The notes beneath the pieces were generated by a model. That model worked only from the letters and a program-made list of their open reading frames with translations, did no database searches and was not told where the DNA came from. From contig CAZPHV010000012.1 of NCBI GenBank assembly GCA_964586455.1, positions 29,898 to 93,897 on the forward strand: a DNA stretch of 64,000 bases, given 5' to 3'. Source of the stretch: Aquimonas sp964586455. GTDB taxonomy: Bacteria; Pseudomonadota; Gammaproteobacteria; Xanthomonadales; Xanthomonadaceae. How positions within the stretch are numbered: the first letter of the stretch is position 1; each line of letters starts with the position of its first letter. Below are positions 27,717-36,395 of this stretch, in pieces. The position numbers and the translations under genes were made by a program.

Positions 27717-28156
27717 GCATTCGTTCTCCGTTGTCTTCCGACTTCGAACTTCGAAATTTGCTTGCCCAGGTCCAACGCATCGCCGTGCTTGGCATCAAGA
27801 CCGCAGCTGCTTCCATGCAGCCGGCCCATTACGTGCCCGCCTACCTCAAGCAGGTCGGTTTCGAACTGGTGCCCGTGCCGGTGTACTACCCCGAAGCCAC
27901 CGAGATTCTCGGGGCGCAGGTGTACCGCCGGCTGCAGGACGTGCCCGGATCGATCGATCTGGTGTGCGTTTTCCGCCGACCGCAGGACCTCGCTGGCCAT
28001 CTTCCCGATCTGCTCGCAGCACGCCCGCGTGCGGTCTGGCTGCAGTCCGGCATCCGCAGCGATACCTTTGCCGCGGCCCTGCTCGAAGCCGGAGTGGAAG
28101 TGGTGCAGGACCGCTGCCTGATGGTCGAACATCGGCGTCTGTCCAATCGTCCATAG
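27713..28156 (+). CDS. CoA-binding domain protein (YccU-like)
   Basis: 147-residue Rossmann-like CoA-binding protein. The start at 27713 overlaps the GGDEF stop (ATGA). The N-terminal IAVLGIKTAAASMQPAHYV corresponds to the nucleotide loop of the YccU/succinyl-CoA-ligase-like CoA-binding domain, and LVCVFRRPQDLAGHL plus AVWLQSGIRSD fit the family's later strands. Coupling to a diguanylate cyclase is unusual; no functional link is known. The stop codon lies in a degenerate palindromic repeat, so the last residues may be repeat-derived. Confidence 0.85.
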   Translation: MSIRSPLSSDFELRNLLAQVQRIAVLGIKTAAASMQPAHYVPAYLKQVGFELVPVPVYYPEATEILGAQVYRRLQDVPGSIDLVCVFRRPQDLAGHLPDLLAARPRAVWLQSGIRSDTFAAALLEAGVEVVQDRCLMVEHRRLSNRP

Positions 28157-28230
28157 GGCGGGCCTTGGCCCAGCGCAGTTCCACGTGCGCCCGGCATCGA
28201 GCAAGCCCATCGGGTGGGCCCTGACCCACC
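28152..28230. repeat. Two degenerate copies of the GGTGGGCC palindrome
   Basis: Copies at 28152-28175 (CATAGGGCGGGCCTTGGCCC) and 28208-28230 (CGGGTGGGCCCTGACCCACC). They diverge from the consensus GGTGGGCCAGGGCCCACC and are probably old. They fill the short space between two converging genes and may help terminate both. Confidence 0.65.
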
Positions 28231-28305
28231 GAAGCCCAACACTCGCCCCGGTTCTTCGAATCCCTGACCGCGCACGGCAGCCCGCGTTTGCCCAGCCACA
28301 TCTCT

Positions 28306-28437
28306 TCACGCACAGAACAGAGGTCCCAGCCCCTGCAGGAAAACCTCGCTGCCGTAGCGCACCCACAGCACGCCAGCCAGCAGCAGCACCAGCGCCGCCG
28401 CCAACAGCAGCATCCGCTTGAGCGCGCGCGGGCTCAT
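28306..28437 (-). CDS. Small single-pass membrane protein, 43 residues
   Basis: Begins MSPRALKRMLLLAAALVLLL and ends GLGPLFCA. One TM helix at about 9-26 after a basic N-terminus, so the N-terminus is probably cytoplasmic, followed by a conserved-looking WVRYGSEVFLQGL. The ATG overlaps the stop codon of the upstream MFS gene (ATGA, 28437-28434), strong evidence of translational coupling. Similar tiny proteins with an RYG-EVFL segment occur in proteobacteria, but no function is known to me. It could be a small regulatory partner of the transporter. Confidence 0.65.
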   Translation of the reverse strand: MSPRALKRMLLLAAALVLLLAGVLWVRYGSEVFLQGLGPLFCA

Positions 28438-29660
28438 GCGGGATGCCAGGCCCGATGCTCGCGCGTGGCTGCGCTCAGCGCAGCGGCCAGCAGGGCCAGC
28501 GCCACCGAGGTCCACCAGATCGCGTCGTAGCTGCCGGTGGCATCGAACAGTCGACCGGCCCACCAGGCGCCGAAGAAGGCGCCGACCTGATGGCTCAGGA
28601 ACACGATGCCGTAGAGGGTCGACAGCTGGCGCAGGCCGAACATGCTGACCACAGCACCGCTGGTCAGCGGCACCGTGCCCAGCCACAGGAAACCGAACAC
28701 CGAGGCGAACACCAGCGCCGAAGCCGGCGTCAGCGGCAGCGCCAGGAAGATCACCATCGCAAGTCCGCGCGCGAAGTAGAGCGCGGCCAACAGCCCCGTG
28801 CGCGAATGCCGTCCGCCCCACAGGCCGAACAGCCAGCTGCCGGCGATGTTGAACAGGCCGATCAGCGCCAGCGACCAGGCGCCGACCGAGGGGCTCAAGC
28901 CGCCGTCGACCAGATAGGCAGGCAGGTGAGTGCCAACGAAGGCGACGTGGAAACCACAGACGAAGAAGCCGCCGTTCAACAGCCAGTAGTGCGGATGACG
29001 CGCCGCGCCGCGCAGGGCTTCTCCCAGCGCAGGGCCCTCGATAACAGGAGCCGTGGCGCCCTTGCGCAGCCGCCCCGGCAGGCCGAAGGCCAGCAGCGCG
29101 ATAAAGGCGATCAGCGCGCTCAGGATCCACAGCGCGATGCGCCAGTCGAAAGCACCGACCAAGCCCTGCGCCAGCGGCACCACCGCGAACTGGCCCAGCG
29201 AGCCGCCGGCGGTGACCAGGCCGAAGGCGAGGCTGCGCTGCGCTTCGGGCACGACCCGGCCGACTGCCGACAGCACCACCACGAAGGTCGTCGCCGACAG
29301 CGCCATCCCGACCATCACACCCAGCGCGAGTCCAAGACTGGTCGCGCCTGTGGCGCTGGCCGCCAGCACCAGGCCGGCGATGTAGAGCAGGCTGCCGCCG
29401 ATCAGGGTCGGGCGTGTGCCGAAGCGGTCGGCGGCTGCGCCGATGAAGGGCTGGACCAGGCCGAACAGCAGGTTCTGCAGCGCGATCGCGAAGCCGAAGG
29501 CCTCGCGGCTGATGCCGAGCTCGCTGCCGACCGGCTGCATCATCAGCCCGAAACTCTGGCGCACGCCCATGCTGAGGGTGACGATGGCCGCCGCGCTGGC
29601 CACCGCGATCAGAGCGGTGCGGGTCCAGACGGAGTCGTCAGCGGAGGCGGTCGAGTTCAT
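28434..29660 (-). CDS. Major facilitator superfamily transporter
   Basis: 408 residues, 12 predicted TM helices. The N-half has VRQSFGLMMQPVGSELGISR and the loop 2-3 motif GAAADRFGTRPTLIGG (MFS motif A). VGTHLPAYLVDGGLSPSVGA marks the start of the second half. The pattern resembles the oxalate/formate and monocarboxylate-porter group, but the substrate is not predictable. Transcribed before, and coupled to, a 43-residue membrane protein. Confidence 0.88.
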   Translation of the reverse strand: MNSTASADDSVWTRTALIAVASAAAIVTLSMGVRQSFGLMMQPVGSELGISREAFGFAIALQNLLFGLVQPFIGAAADRFGTRPTLIGGSLLYIAGLVLAASATGATSLGLALGVMVGMALSATTFVVVLSAVGRVVPEAQRSLAFGLVTAGGSLGQFAVVPLAQGLVGAFDWRIALWILSALIAFIALLAFGLPGRLRKGATAPVIEGPALGEALRGAARHPHYWLLNGGFFVCGFHVAFVGTHLPAYLVDGGLSPSVGAWSLALIGLFNIAGSWLFGLWGGRHSRTGLLAALYFARGLAMVIFLALPLTPASALVFASVFGFLWLGTVPLTSGAVVSMFGLRQLSTLYGIVFLSHQVGAFFGAWWAGRLFDATGSYDAIWWTSVALALLAAALSAATREHRAWHPA

Positions 29661-29738
29661 CCGCGCATGCTACGCCCGCGCTGGCGTGTCGGGCCTCGCG
29701 ACCTTGGGCGAAGTGCGCAATGCCCTGAGCCTGCGGGA

Positions 29739-30698
29739 TCAGACCAGGGCGCCACCACAGCTTGACCCCTGCCCCGCGGTGCAGCCGTAGCAGTGACCTG
29801 CCACCGCAATCTTCTTCGGCAGCGCGCCCTGCAGCAGATCGCGCAGATGCGGCTGGCCGTCTCCCGCAGCCTCGACCGGCAGATCGAGCATCTGGTTGAA
29901 ATCGCAGTCGTACAGATAGCCGCGGTAGTCGACGCTGATCAGGCTGCGGCACATCACCGCGGCGAGGTTCTCGTCGCGATGCGCGCCGCGCAGGGTGTCG
30001 AGGTAGCCGTCGAACTGGCCCTTCGAGACCAGCATGCTGCCGAAGCGCTGGATCGGCATGTTGGCCAGTGCATACAGGCGATTGAACACGATGCCGAAAT
30101 TGTCACCGAGCAGACGCTTGTAGTCGGCTTCGAGCTGTTCCTGCGCGGGCGGCAGGAAGGCGCCGCCGGGGTTGTAGACCAGCTGCATTTCGAGCCCGCT
30201 GTCGGGCTGGCCGTAGCCGAGCGCGTTGAGCTTCTGCAGTGCGCTGATGCTCGCTTCGAAGACGCCTTTGCCGCGCTGCGCGTCGACATTGGCCTGGCTG
30301 TAGCAGGGCAGGCTGGCGACGACCTCGACCCGGCGAGCGGCCAGGTACTCAGCCACCCATTCGTAGCCGGGCTCTTCGATGATGGTCGGGTTGAGGCGAT
30401 CCATCACCTTCAGCCCGCGCTCGACGGCCGCATCGACCAGCCAGCGGAAATGCGGGTTCATTTCGGGTGAGCCGCCGGTGACATCCAGGGTGTGGGCACC
30501 GAAGCGCGCGGCGACGTCCAGCGCCAGCTGCATGGTCTCGCGGTCCATCAGCTCGGTGCGGCGCGGCCCGGCGTTCACGTGGCAGTGCGTGCAGCTCAGG
30601 TTGCACAGGTAGCCGAGGTTGAGCTGCAGGGTCTTCAGCGATCCGCGCTCGATCGCGGGAAAAGGCAGGGCCTGCAGCAGGGGCCAGGTATCACGCAT
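29739..30698 (-). CDS. arsS: ArsS-type radical SAM / Cys-rich protein
   Basis: 319 residues. The radical SAM cluster motif is CNLSCTHC (Cys32, Cys36, Cys39) in LGYLCNLSCTHCHVNAGPRR, followed by VTGGSPEMNP. The C-terminal domain has CDFNQMLDLP and a Cys-rich end, HCYGCTAGQGSSCGG, as in the family named ArsS (arsenosugar biosynthesis; older name radical SAM/Cys-rich protein), which links arsenicals to ribose-derived sugars. Last gene of an overlapping four-gene minus-strand operon with two transferases that typically accompany it. ArsM methylase is not in the window. Confidence 0.92.
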   Translation of the reverse strand: MRDTWPLLQALPFPAIERGSLKTLQLNLGYLCNLSCTHCHVNAGPRRTELMDRETMQLALDVAARFGAHTLDVTGGSPEMNPHFRWLVDAAVERGLKVMDRLNPTIIEEPGYEWVAEYLAARRVEVVASLPCYSQANVDAQRGKGVFEASISALQKLNALGYGQPDSGLEMQLVYNPGGAFLPPAQEQLEADYKRLLGDNFGIVFNRLYALANMPIQRFGSMLVSKGQFDGYLDTLRGAHRDENLAAVMCRSLISVDYRGYLYDCDFNQMLDLPVEAAGDGQPHLRDLLQGALPKKIAVAGHCYGCTAGQGSSCGGALV

Positions 30699-31530
30699 GG
30701 TCGTCGGGTCCGTGGATCTTCGGTGGCGCGCGGAAGGGCTGCAGCAGCAGGGCTGGGAGACGCTGTTCAGTGCTGGAACGGAAGTACTCCAGCCCGATCG
30801 GCATCTGCGCTTCCGGCTGGCGCGGCTGCGCGCGGTAGCTGCCGAACAGGCGGTCCCAGATCGACAGATGGAAACCGTAGTTGCTGTCGGTCTCGGGCTG
30901 CCAGGTCGAGTGGTGGATGCGGTGCATGGAGGGTGTCACCAGCAGCCAGCGCAGACGGCGGTCGAGCGCACGCGGCAGCGCGAAGTCGGCATGGGTAAAC
31001 AGCGCACCTGCCGACAGCAGCAGCTCGAACACCAGCACCGCCAGCGCGGGAGCTCCGATCAGCGCGACCAGGGCGAGCTTGTAGACCATCGACACCGCCA
31101 TCTCGAACGGGTGGAAGCGCAGGCCGGTGGTGACGTCGAAACCCGTGTCGCTGTGGTGCAGGCGATGCAGCCGCCACAGCAGGGGCACAACGTGCATCCA
31201 GCGGTGCTGCCAGTAGATCGCAAGATCCAGCAGCAGCACCGCGAGCAGGCAGCTGAGCCAGAACGGCAGGCCCAGCGCGGGCAGCAGGCCGAAGCCGTGC
31301 CGCTCAAGCTGCAGCGCAAGCCCGACCGCCAGCACCGGAAACGCCAGCCGCAGCAGCAGGGTGTCGATCGAGATCAGCAGCAGGTTGGTGAGCTGGCGGC
31401 GCTGGCCGCGGCCATCGCGGCGCAGTGGCCGCAGCCACTGCAGGGTCAGCAGCAGTGCAAGCACGCCAGCGAACGCGCCAAGCCGCAGGGCGCCTTCGTT
31501 TCCCAGCAGCCAGGTGTGCCATTCATTCAT
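30691..31530 (-). CDS. Sterol desaturase / fatty acid hydroxylase superfamily protein
   Basis: 279-residue integral membrane di-iron enzyme. Histidine boxes: HRWMH, HRLHHSD and HRIHHS with QPETDSNYGFHLSIWDRLFGSY at the end, as in ERG3/fatty-acid-hydroxylase proteins. Start 31530 (MNEW) is preceded by GAGGA at nine bases; the frame extends 15 bases further only through a poor TTG inside that site. Overlaps both neighbours by eight bases, so it is fully embedded in the arsS operon. The substrate may be a lipid or glycolipid; inference from neighbours. Confidence 0.9.
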   Translation of the reverse strand: MNEWHTWLLGNEGALRLGAFAGVLALLLTLQWLRPLRRDGRGQRRQLTNLLLISIDTLLLRLAFPVLAVGLALQLERHGFGLLPALGLPFWLSCLLAVLLLDLAIYWQHRWMHVVPLLWRLHRLHHSDTGFDVTTGLRFHPFEMAVSMVYKLALVALIGAPALAVLVFELLLSAGALFTHADFALPRALDRRLRWLLVTPSMHRIHHSTWQPETDSNYGFHLSIWDRLFGSYRAQPRQPEAQMPIGLEYFRSSTEQRLPALLLQPFRAPPKIHGPDDHA

Positions 31531-32218
31531 GCGCGGAGTCCTCAAGGGTCGCGCTCACTGCGGCGAGTGCATGCCGCTGGCCGGGCAGTGGCGCCGGCAG
31601 GGCCTGCAGGGTATCGCGCAGCTGCACAAGGTCTTCGACGGTGTCGAGGTCGCCCAGCGTGGCGAGCTTCAGCCAATCGCCATAGGCTGCGAGTGCGGCG
31701 CGGAATTCGCTGGCGGTGCGTGGCTGGCTGTAGTTCACGCTTTCCCAGAGAGCCTCGGGCGCGTTTCGATTGCCGCCGTAGAGCCAGAACCCGCCGTCCT
31801 CGGCCGGGCCCAGTACCTGTCGCGGCTGCGTTGAACGCAGCCAGTCGGCCGCCTGCTGCAGCAGCTCGATGCGCAGCTGTGGCGCATCGGCGCCGATCAG
31901 CAGGCCGAAGCCGTGTTCGCGCACCAGCTGGCGATGCACGCGGGCCATACGCAGGCCCAGCCCGCCCGCGCCCTGCGCCATCCAGCCCAGCCCGCCGCGG
32001 GCGGCCCAGAACGCCGGCGCCAGGCTGTCGTCTTCGGCGATCGCCCAGAGGCAGCGCACACCGCTTTCGCGCTCGAAGCGCTGCAGCAGCTCGGACACCG
32101 CATCGGCACAGGCCAGATACAGCGACTGCGCACGTTCGGCGCCAATCGTCCGGGCCAGGCGCGTCTTCACCGGCGACAGACCCGGCGTCTTCACGAACAG
32201 GGCGAGCGCGCCGTTCAT
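31523..32218 (-). CDS. TIGR04282-type transferase (rSAM/selenodomain-associated transferase 1)
   Basis: 231-residue nucleotidyl/glycosyl transferase-like (GT-A, CofC-like) protein: ALFVKTPGLSPVKTRLARTIG at the N-terminus is the sugar-nucleotide loop, LLIGADAPQLRIELLQQA the metal-site region, and LGPAEDGGFWLYGG the family signature. The family name comes from its regular position beside radical SAM genes such as arsS. Probably nucleotide-activates or transfers a sugar. Overlaps both flanking genes. Confidence 0.88.
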   Translation of the reverse strand: MNGALALFVKTPGLSPVKTRLARTIGAERAQSLYLACADAVSELLQRFERESGVRCLWAIAEDDSLAPAFWAARGGLGWMAQGAGGLGLRMARVHRQLVREHGFGLLIGADAPQLRIELLQQAADWLRSTQPRQVLGPAEDGGFWLYGGNRNAPEALWESVNYSQPRTASEFRAALAAYGDWLKLATLGDLDTVEDLVQLRDTLQALPAPLPGQRHALAAVSATLEDSAHE

Positions 32219-32955
32219 GCGCGGCGGCCCTTCGAGAACGCGCGCGCCTGCGACCAGCTCAGCGCAAGGAATCGCAGGGTGGTGCGCAGCCAGCCCTTCT
32301 CACTGTAGCGGCGACCGCTGGTGCAAAGCCGCGCGCGCAAGGGGCGGACCGCCATTCCCGCGCGGCGCGCGGCCCAGACCAGGGCGTGGTCCTCGGCGCG
32401 CGGCAGCGCTTCGTCGAAGCCGCCCAACCGCTCGAAGTCCGCACGCGGCAGGCTCAGGCCCTGATCGCCGAAGGGCAGGCCGAACAGCCGCGAGCGCAGG
32501 TTGGCGCCCGCAGCATTCAGCACCATCAGCGCCGGCCCATCAAAAAACCCGAGATCGAAGTAGTACAGCGCAGCCGCGCGCCGTGGCATCGAGCACAGCG
32601 CGCGCAGTGCGCCAGCGTCGAGGCGCGAATCCGCGTGAAGGAAGCACAGCCAGTCGCCGCGTGCGGCCGCCGCGCCGGCGTTCTGCTGGCGCGCGCGCCC
32701 CGGCGATGCGCATAGCCAGCGCAGGCGGCCGTGAAGGGCGCCTGCATGGGCATCCAGCAGTCGCTCGGGCGCGGCTTCGACGCCGACCAGCAGCAGCTCG
32801 ATGTCGACCGGCAGCGACTGCAGGTCTGCGAGCAGCGCCTGCCAGGCGGCTTCGGCGGGGCCGATCGGGACAACGATGGAGAGACGGGGCTGCACGCGGA
32901 GACGGTTTGGACTTCTGCTGAACGAATGGGATGAACGCACGGGTGACTGCGACAT
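32215..32955 (-). CDS. TIGR04283-type family 2 glycosyltransferase (rSAM-associated transferase 2)
   Basis: 246-residue GT2 enzyme: LSIVVPIGPAEAAWQALLADL at the start, ASPGRARQQNAGAAAARGD (substrate loop), LCFLHADSRLDAGA (the DxD-like acidic motif is HADS), and LPFGDQGLSLPRADFERLGG. This matches the second transferase usually found with ArsS-type radical SAM genes. I chose the start at 32955 (MSQSPVRSS); the frame is open to 33033 but that would cross the TonB-receptor start. First gene of the operon; divergent from the TonB receptor over 69 bases. Confidence 0.85.
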   Translation of the reverse strand: MSQSPVRSSHSFSRSPNRLRVQPRLSIVVPIGPAEAAWQALLADLQSLPVDIELLLVGVEAAPERLLDAHAGALHGRLRWLCASPGRARQQNAGAAAARGDWLCFLHADSRLDAGALRALCSMPRRAAALYYFDLGFFDGPALMVLNAAGANLRSRLFGLPFGDQGLSLPRADFERLGGFDEALPRAEDHALVWAARRAGMAVRPLRARLCTSGRRYSEKGWLRTTLRFLALSWSQARAFSKGRRA

Positions 32956-33024
32956 TCGGTCGCATGGGCAGGCCGGCAGGGGAGCCGAACAATACGCGGC
33001 CCCGCGTCGCCTGAGTGCAAACAG

Positions 33025-35163
33025 ATGCTTCATCGTCCCCGTTCAACCCCGCTTCGTTCAGTGTCCTCGGCCGTGCTGATCGCACTGGCCTCCACCGCGG
33101 CTTCAAGCGCCCAGGCAGCCGTTGGCTTTGATTTGGCTTCCGCCGCCAAGCTCGATGAGATCGAAGTGAAGGGCGCGGCGCCGGCGCCGCTGAAACGCGC
33201 CGCGCGCGCGGCCTCGCGCCTCGATGTGCCGCTGCTGCAGCAGCCGATGTCGGCCGATGTGATCGACGCCGACAGCCTGCGCGCGCGCAGTGATGCCGGG
33301 TTTCTGGATGCGCTGGAGCAGGCGCCCGGGCTGGTGCCGGCCTACAGCTTTGGCGTGATCAACATCAGCGGGCGCGGTTTTTCCGGGGTGTTCAACTCGC
33401 CGATCCTGTTTGACGGCGTGCGCTATCCGGGCTGGCAGGTCACGCCGCGACTGACCCTGAACTACCAGCAGGTCGAAGTGCTGCGCGGCCCGGCCGCGCT
33501 CACCGCGGGCCAGGGCTCGGTGGCCGGTGCCATCAATCTGGTGCCACGACGCGCCGACGGTCGCGCGGGCTCGAGCGTGTATCTCGGCTATGGCCGCTAC
33601 GGCACGAGCACGGCTGCAGTCGGCAGCGGCGGCAGCGTGGCCGGCGGTGGGCTGGCTTGGCGGTTCGATGCCAGCCACCAGCAGTCGGGCGAGCGCGGCA
33701 GCTTTGGCCATGCGCGCGACACCAGCTTCGAGTTCCGCCACATCAACGCCGAACTGGCCGCGCCGGTCACCGACAGCCTGCGCCTGAGCCTCGCTTTCGA
33801 GCACTTCCTTGACGATGGCGAGGGCTATTTCGGTACGCCGCTGATCAATGGCCGCATCGACCCCAGCCTGCGCGACATCAACTACAACGTCATCGATGAC
33901 GCCATCCGCATGGATGTCGACTGGCTGCGCGCCCGCGCCGAATGGCAGCCCAGCGAGGCCCTGCGCGCCTCGCTGGTGCTGTTCGGCAACGCCGAGGACC
34001 GGTACTACCGCAATGCCGAGGTCAACACCTGGCAGCCGGCGACCGGCCTGATCCGCCGCAGCGACTATCTGGAGATCAGCCACGACCAGAAGCTGCGCGG
34101 TGCGGTGGCCGACCTCGCCTGGACGCACCGCCTGTTCGGCCGCGCGCACCAGCTGGTGCTCGGTTTGCAGGCCGATCGCAACGATCACGCTCGCGGCAGC
34201 GACAGCCCGTTCCGATTCACCGACACGGTCGATCTGCTGGACCCGGTGCGCGGGGTCTACACCAGCCTCGATGCCTTCCTGCCGCGCACCGCCACCGACA
34301 TCGAACAACGCTCGGTGTTCGTTGAAAGCGCGCTCGATCTCGCCCCGCGCTGGCGCCTGATCAGCGGCCTGCGCCACGACCGCAGCGAGGTCGACTCGCT
34401 CAACGTGGTCAGCGGCCTGCGCTTCGACAAGCGCTACAGCGCCGGCAGCTACCGGCTCGGCCTCACCTTCAGCCCGAGCGAGCAGACCACCCTGTACGGC
34501 TCGCTGGCGACCTCCAGCGAAGCGCCGGCGCAGATCACCACCTTGGGGCTTGCGAACGCGAACTTCGACCTGACCGACAGCGAACAGGTCGAGCTCGGCA
34601 TCAAGCACAGCAGCGAGCGTATCGATTGGACCCTGGCGGTCTACGACATCGCCCGCACCAACCTGTTGAGCCGCGATCCGGACGATCCCAACCGGCTGAT
34701 CCAGGTCGGTGAGCAGGCTGCGCGCGGCGTCGAGGTCAGCCTGCGGATGCCGCTCGGCGAGCGCCTGCGCGTCGAGGCCAGTGCTGCGGTGCTGGATGCG
34801 AAGTTCGAGCGCTTCGACGAGGTCGTCAGTGGCGTCGCAGTCTCGCGTCGCGGCAATGACCCGGTGGCCGTGCCCGAGCGCATCGGTACGTTTTGGACGT
34901 ATTTCAGCGCCAGTCAGAACCTTGAGCTGGGCCTCGGTCTGCGCGGCGTCGGCGCGAGCGCGGCGAACACCGCCAACACGCTGTACCTGCCCGGCTATGC
35001 CACGGTCGATGCCCTGCTTCGCTACGATGCGCCGCTCGGCCGCTTCAGCCTGCGCCTGCGCAACCTGGACGATCGCGTCTACGCTACGCGCCCCTACGGC
35101 GCCGGCCAATTCATGTTGGGAGAACCGCGGTGGTACGAACTCACCTGGCAACGCAGTTTCTGA
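33025..35163 (+). CDS. TonB-dependent outer-membrane receptor (siderophore-receptor type)
   Basis: 712-residue outer-membrane receptor. Signal peptide ends ASSAQA; a TonB-box-like LDEIEVKG follows. The plug domain (about 65-170) has DVIDADSLRAR, LEQAPGLVPAY, INISGRGFSG and VEVLRGPAALTAGQGSVAGAINLV. The rest is the 22-strand barrel, ending WQRSF with the terminal aromatic residue. Size and plug resemble ferrisiderophore receptors, but the ligand is unknown; copper-chelate receptors look similar. It overlaps a secreted propeller gene by 34 bases. Confidence 0.93.
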   Translation: MLHRPRSTPLRSVSSAVLIALASTAASSAQAAVGFDLASAAKLDEIEVKGAAPAPLKRAARAASRLDVPLLQQPMSADVIDADSLRARSDAGFLDALEQAPGLVPAYSFGVINISGRGFSGVFNSPILFDGVRYPGWQVTPRLTLNYQQVEVLRGPAALTAGQGSVAGAINLVPRRADGRAGSSVYLGYGRYGTSTAAVGSGGSVAGGGLAWRFDASHQQSGERGSFGHARDTSFEFRHINAELAAPVTDSLRLSLAFEHFLDDGEGYFGTPLINGRIDPSLRDINYNVIDDAIRMDVDWLRARAEWQPSEALRASLVLFGNAEDRYYRNAEVNTWQPATGLIRRSDYLEISHDQKLRGAVADLAWTHRLFGRAHQLVLGLQADRNDHARGSDSPFRFTDTVDLLDPVRGVYTSLDAFLPRTATDIEQRSVFVESALDLAPRWRLISGLRHDRSEVDSLNVVSGLRFDKRYSAGSYRLGLTFSPSEQTTLYGSLATSSEAPAQITTLGLANANFDLTDSEQVELGIKHSSERIDWTLAVYDIARTNLLSRDPDDPNRLIQVGEQAARGVEVSLRMPLGERLRVEASAAVLDAKFERFDEVVSGVAVSRRGNDPVAVPERIGTFWTYFSASQNLELGLGLRGVGASAANTANTLYLPGYATVDALLRYDAPLGRFSLRLRNLDDRVYATRPYGAGQFMLGEPRWYELTWQRSF

Positions 35164-36395
35164 GTCTGTTCGGCGCGGGTCTTGCCCTCGCCGAACCCGC
35201 CCGGCTGGCGCCGATCGAACTGCCGATCGAAGCCTCGGCGCTGACCCCACATGTGGTGGCCGATACCGCGAACCAGCGCTTCCTGCTGAGCTGGCAGGAG
35301 CGTCTGCCCGAAGGCTGCGCCCGCCTGCAGGTGGCAACGCTGTCGATGGCGGGCGAACTGGGCGAAGCCCGCGAAGTCGCGCGCGGCTGCGACTGGTTCG
35401 TCAACTGGGCCGACCACCCGCAGATCGCGGTCGCCGACAACGGCGGCTGGTGGGCGTTCTGGCTGCAGAAGGAGGGCGCGGGCACCTACCACTACGGCAT
35501 CCGCGTCGCCCATTCGCAGGATGAAGGCGCGACCTGGTCAGCGCCGATCACGCCGCATGACGATGGCACGCTGAGCGAGCACGGCTTCGTCTCGATGGCG
35601 CCCGACGGCGCCGATCGCATGCGCCTGATCTGGCTGGACGGACGCCACGCCGCGGCCTCGCACCCGACCGAGACCGATCTGCAGGAAGACCACGGCGGCC
35701 ACGAAGGCGCGATGAGCCTGCGGGCCGCCGTGCTGGATGCCAGCGGAGCGATCGCTGAGGGCGTCGAGCTCGACGCGCGCACCTGCTCCTGCTGCTGGAC
35801 AGCGCTACTGCGCCGCCCGGACGGCAGCCATCTCGCGGCCTGGCGTGACCGCAGCGAACACGAGATCCGCGACATCGCGCTGGCCACGCGCGAGCGCAGC
35901 GGCTGGCAGGTGAGCGGCCTGGTCCACGCCGACAACTGGAAGATCCATGCCTGCCCGGTCAACGGGCCGGCCTTGGCCCAGCACGACGCGCGTGTGTTCG
36001 CCGCCTGGTCGACCATGCCCAACGCGAGCGACATGGCGGTACGACTCCGCGTGCTCGGGGCAGAGGCGACACCCCTGCGTGTCGAACAAGGCCCCGCAGT
36101 GCTCGGCCGCGTCGATGCCGAGGCCTTCGACGGCGGCGTGCTGCTGAGCTGGCTCGGCGCGGGCGCGCCGGGCGAAAGCGTGTTGCGGCTGGGCCTGTTC
36201 GACGCCGAGCTTGGCGAACGGCAGCGCATCGATGTCGCCGTCCTGCCTGCGGGCCGCGGCGTGGGCGTGCCGCGCCTCGCCGCACTCGGGCAGACCGCCG
36301 TGCTGGCCTGGACCGAGCCGAACGGCGCGGCCGTCGCAGGCGCGCCGGTACCCACCCGGCTGCGCGCAGTGCTGTTGCACGTGCAGCAGGACTGA
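35130..36395 (+). CDS. Secreted sialidase-like beta-propeller with a CxCC motif
   Basis: 421 residues, GTG start at 35130 inside the end of the receptor gene, preceded by GGGAGA. Signal peptide ends ALA-EPARL. The body shows propeller blades with an Asp-box (SQDEGATWS), and IWLDGRHAA, HLAAWRDRSEHEIRDIA and FAAWSTMPNASD. It is usually annotated exo-alpha-sialidase, but I do not see the sialidase FRIP motif or Arg triad. It contains C219-S-C221-C222 in DARTCSCCWTA, a candidate metal or heme site. Overlap with the receptor suggests a shared uptake function. Confidence 0.75.
   Translation: MVRTHLATQFLSLFGAGLALAEPARLAPIELPIEASALTPHVVADTANQRFLLSWQERLPEGCARLQVATLSMAGELGEAREVARGCDWFVNWADHPQIAVADNGGWWAFWLQKEGAGTYHYGIRVAHSQDEGATWSAPITPHDDGTLSEHGFVSMAPDGADRMRLIWLDGRHAAASHPTETDLQEDHGGHEGAMSLRAAVLDASGAIAEGVELDARTCSCCWTALLRRPDGSHLAAWRDRSEHEIRDIALATRERSGWQVSGLVHADNWKIHACPVNGPALAQHDARVFAAWSTMPNASDMAVRLRVLGAEATPLRVEQGPAVLGRVDAEAFDGGVLLSWLGAGAPGESVLRLGLFDAELGERQRIDVAVLPAGRGVGVPRLAALGQTAVLAWTEPNGAAVAGAPVPTRLRAVLLHVQQD

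Noticed and set aside
30619..32715. Very long plus-strand open frame (698 codons) over the arsS operon
   Set aside because: It is antisense to four well-recognised overlapping genes; its translation is Arg/Gln/Pro-rich without domains, a high-GC shadow.
33103..35337. 744-codon minus-strand frame opposite the TonB receptor
   Set aside because: The plus-strand receptor has signal peptide, plug and barrel; the antisense frame has none.
35130..36395. Calling the propeller a true sialidase
   Set aside because: One Asp-box is visible, but FRIP and the Arg triad are not; a generic propeller with a CxCC site is safer.
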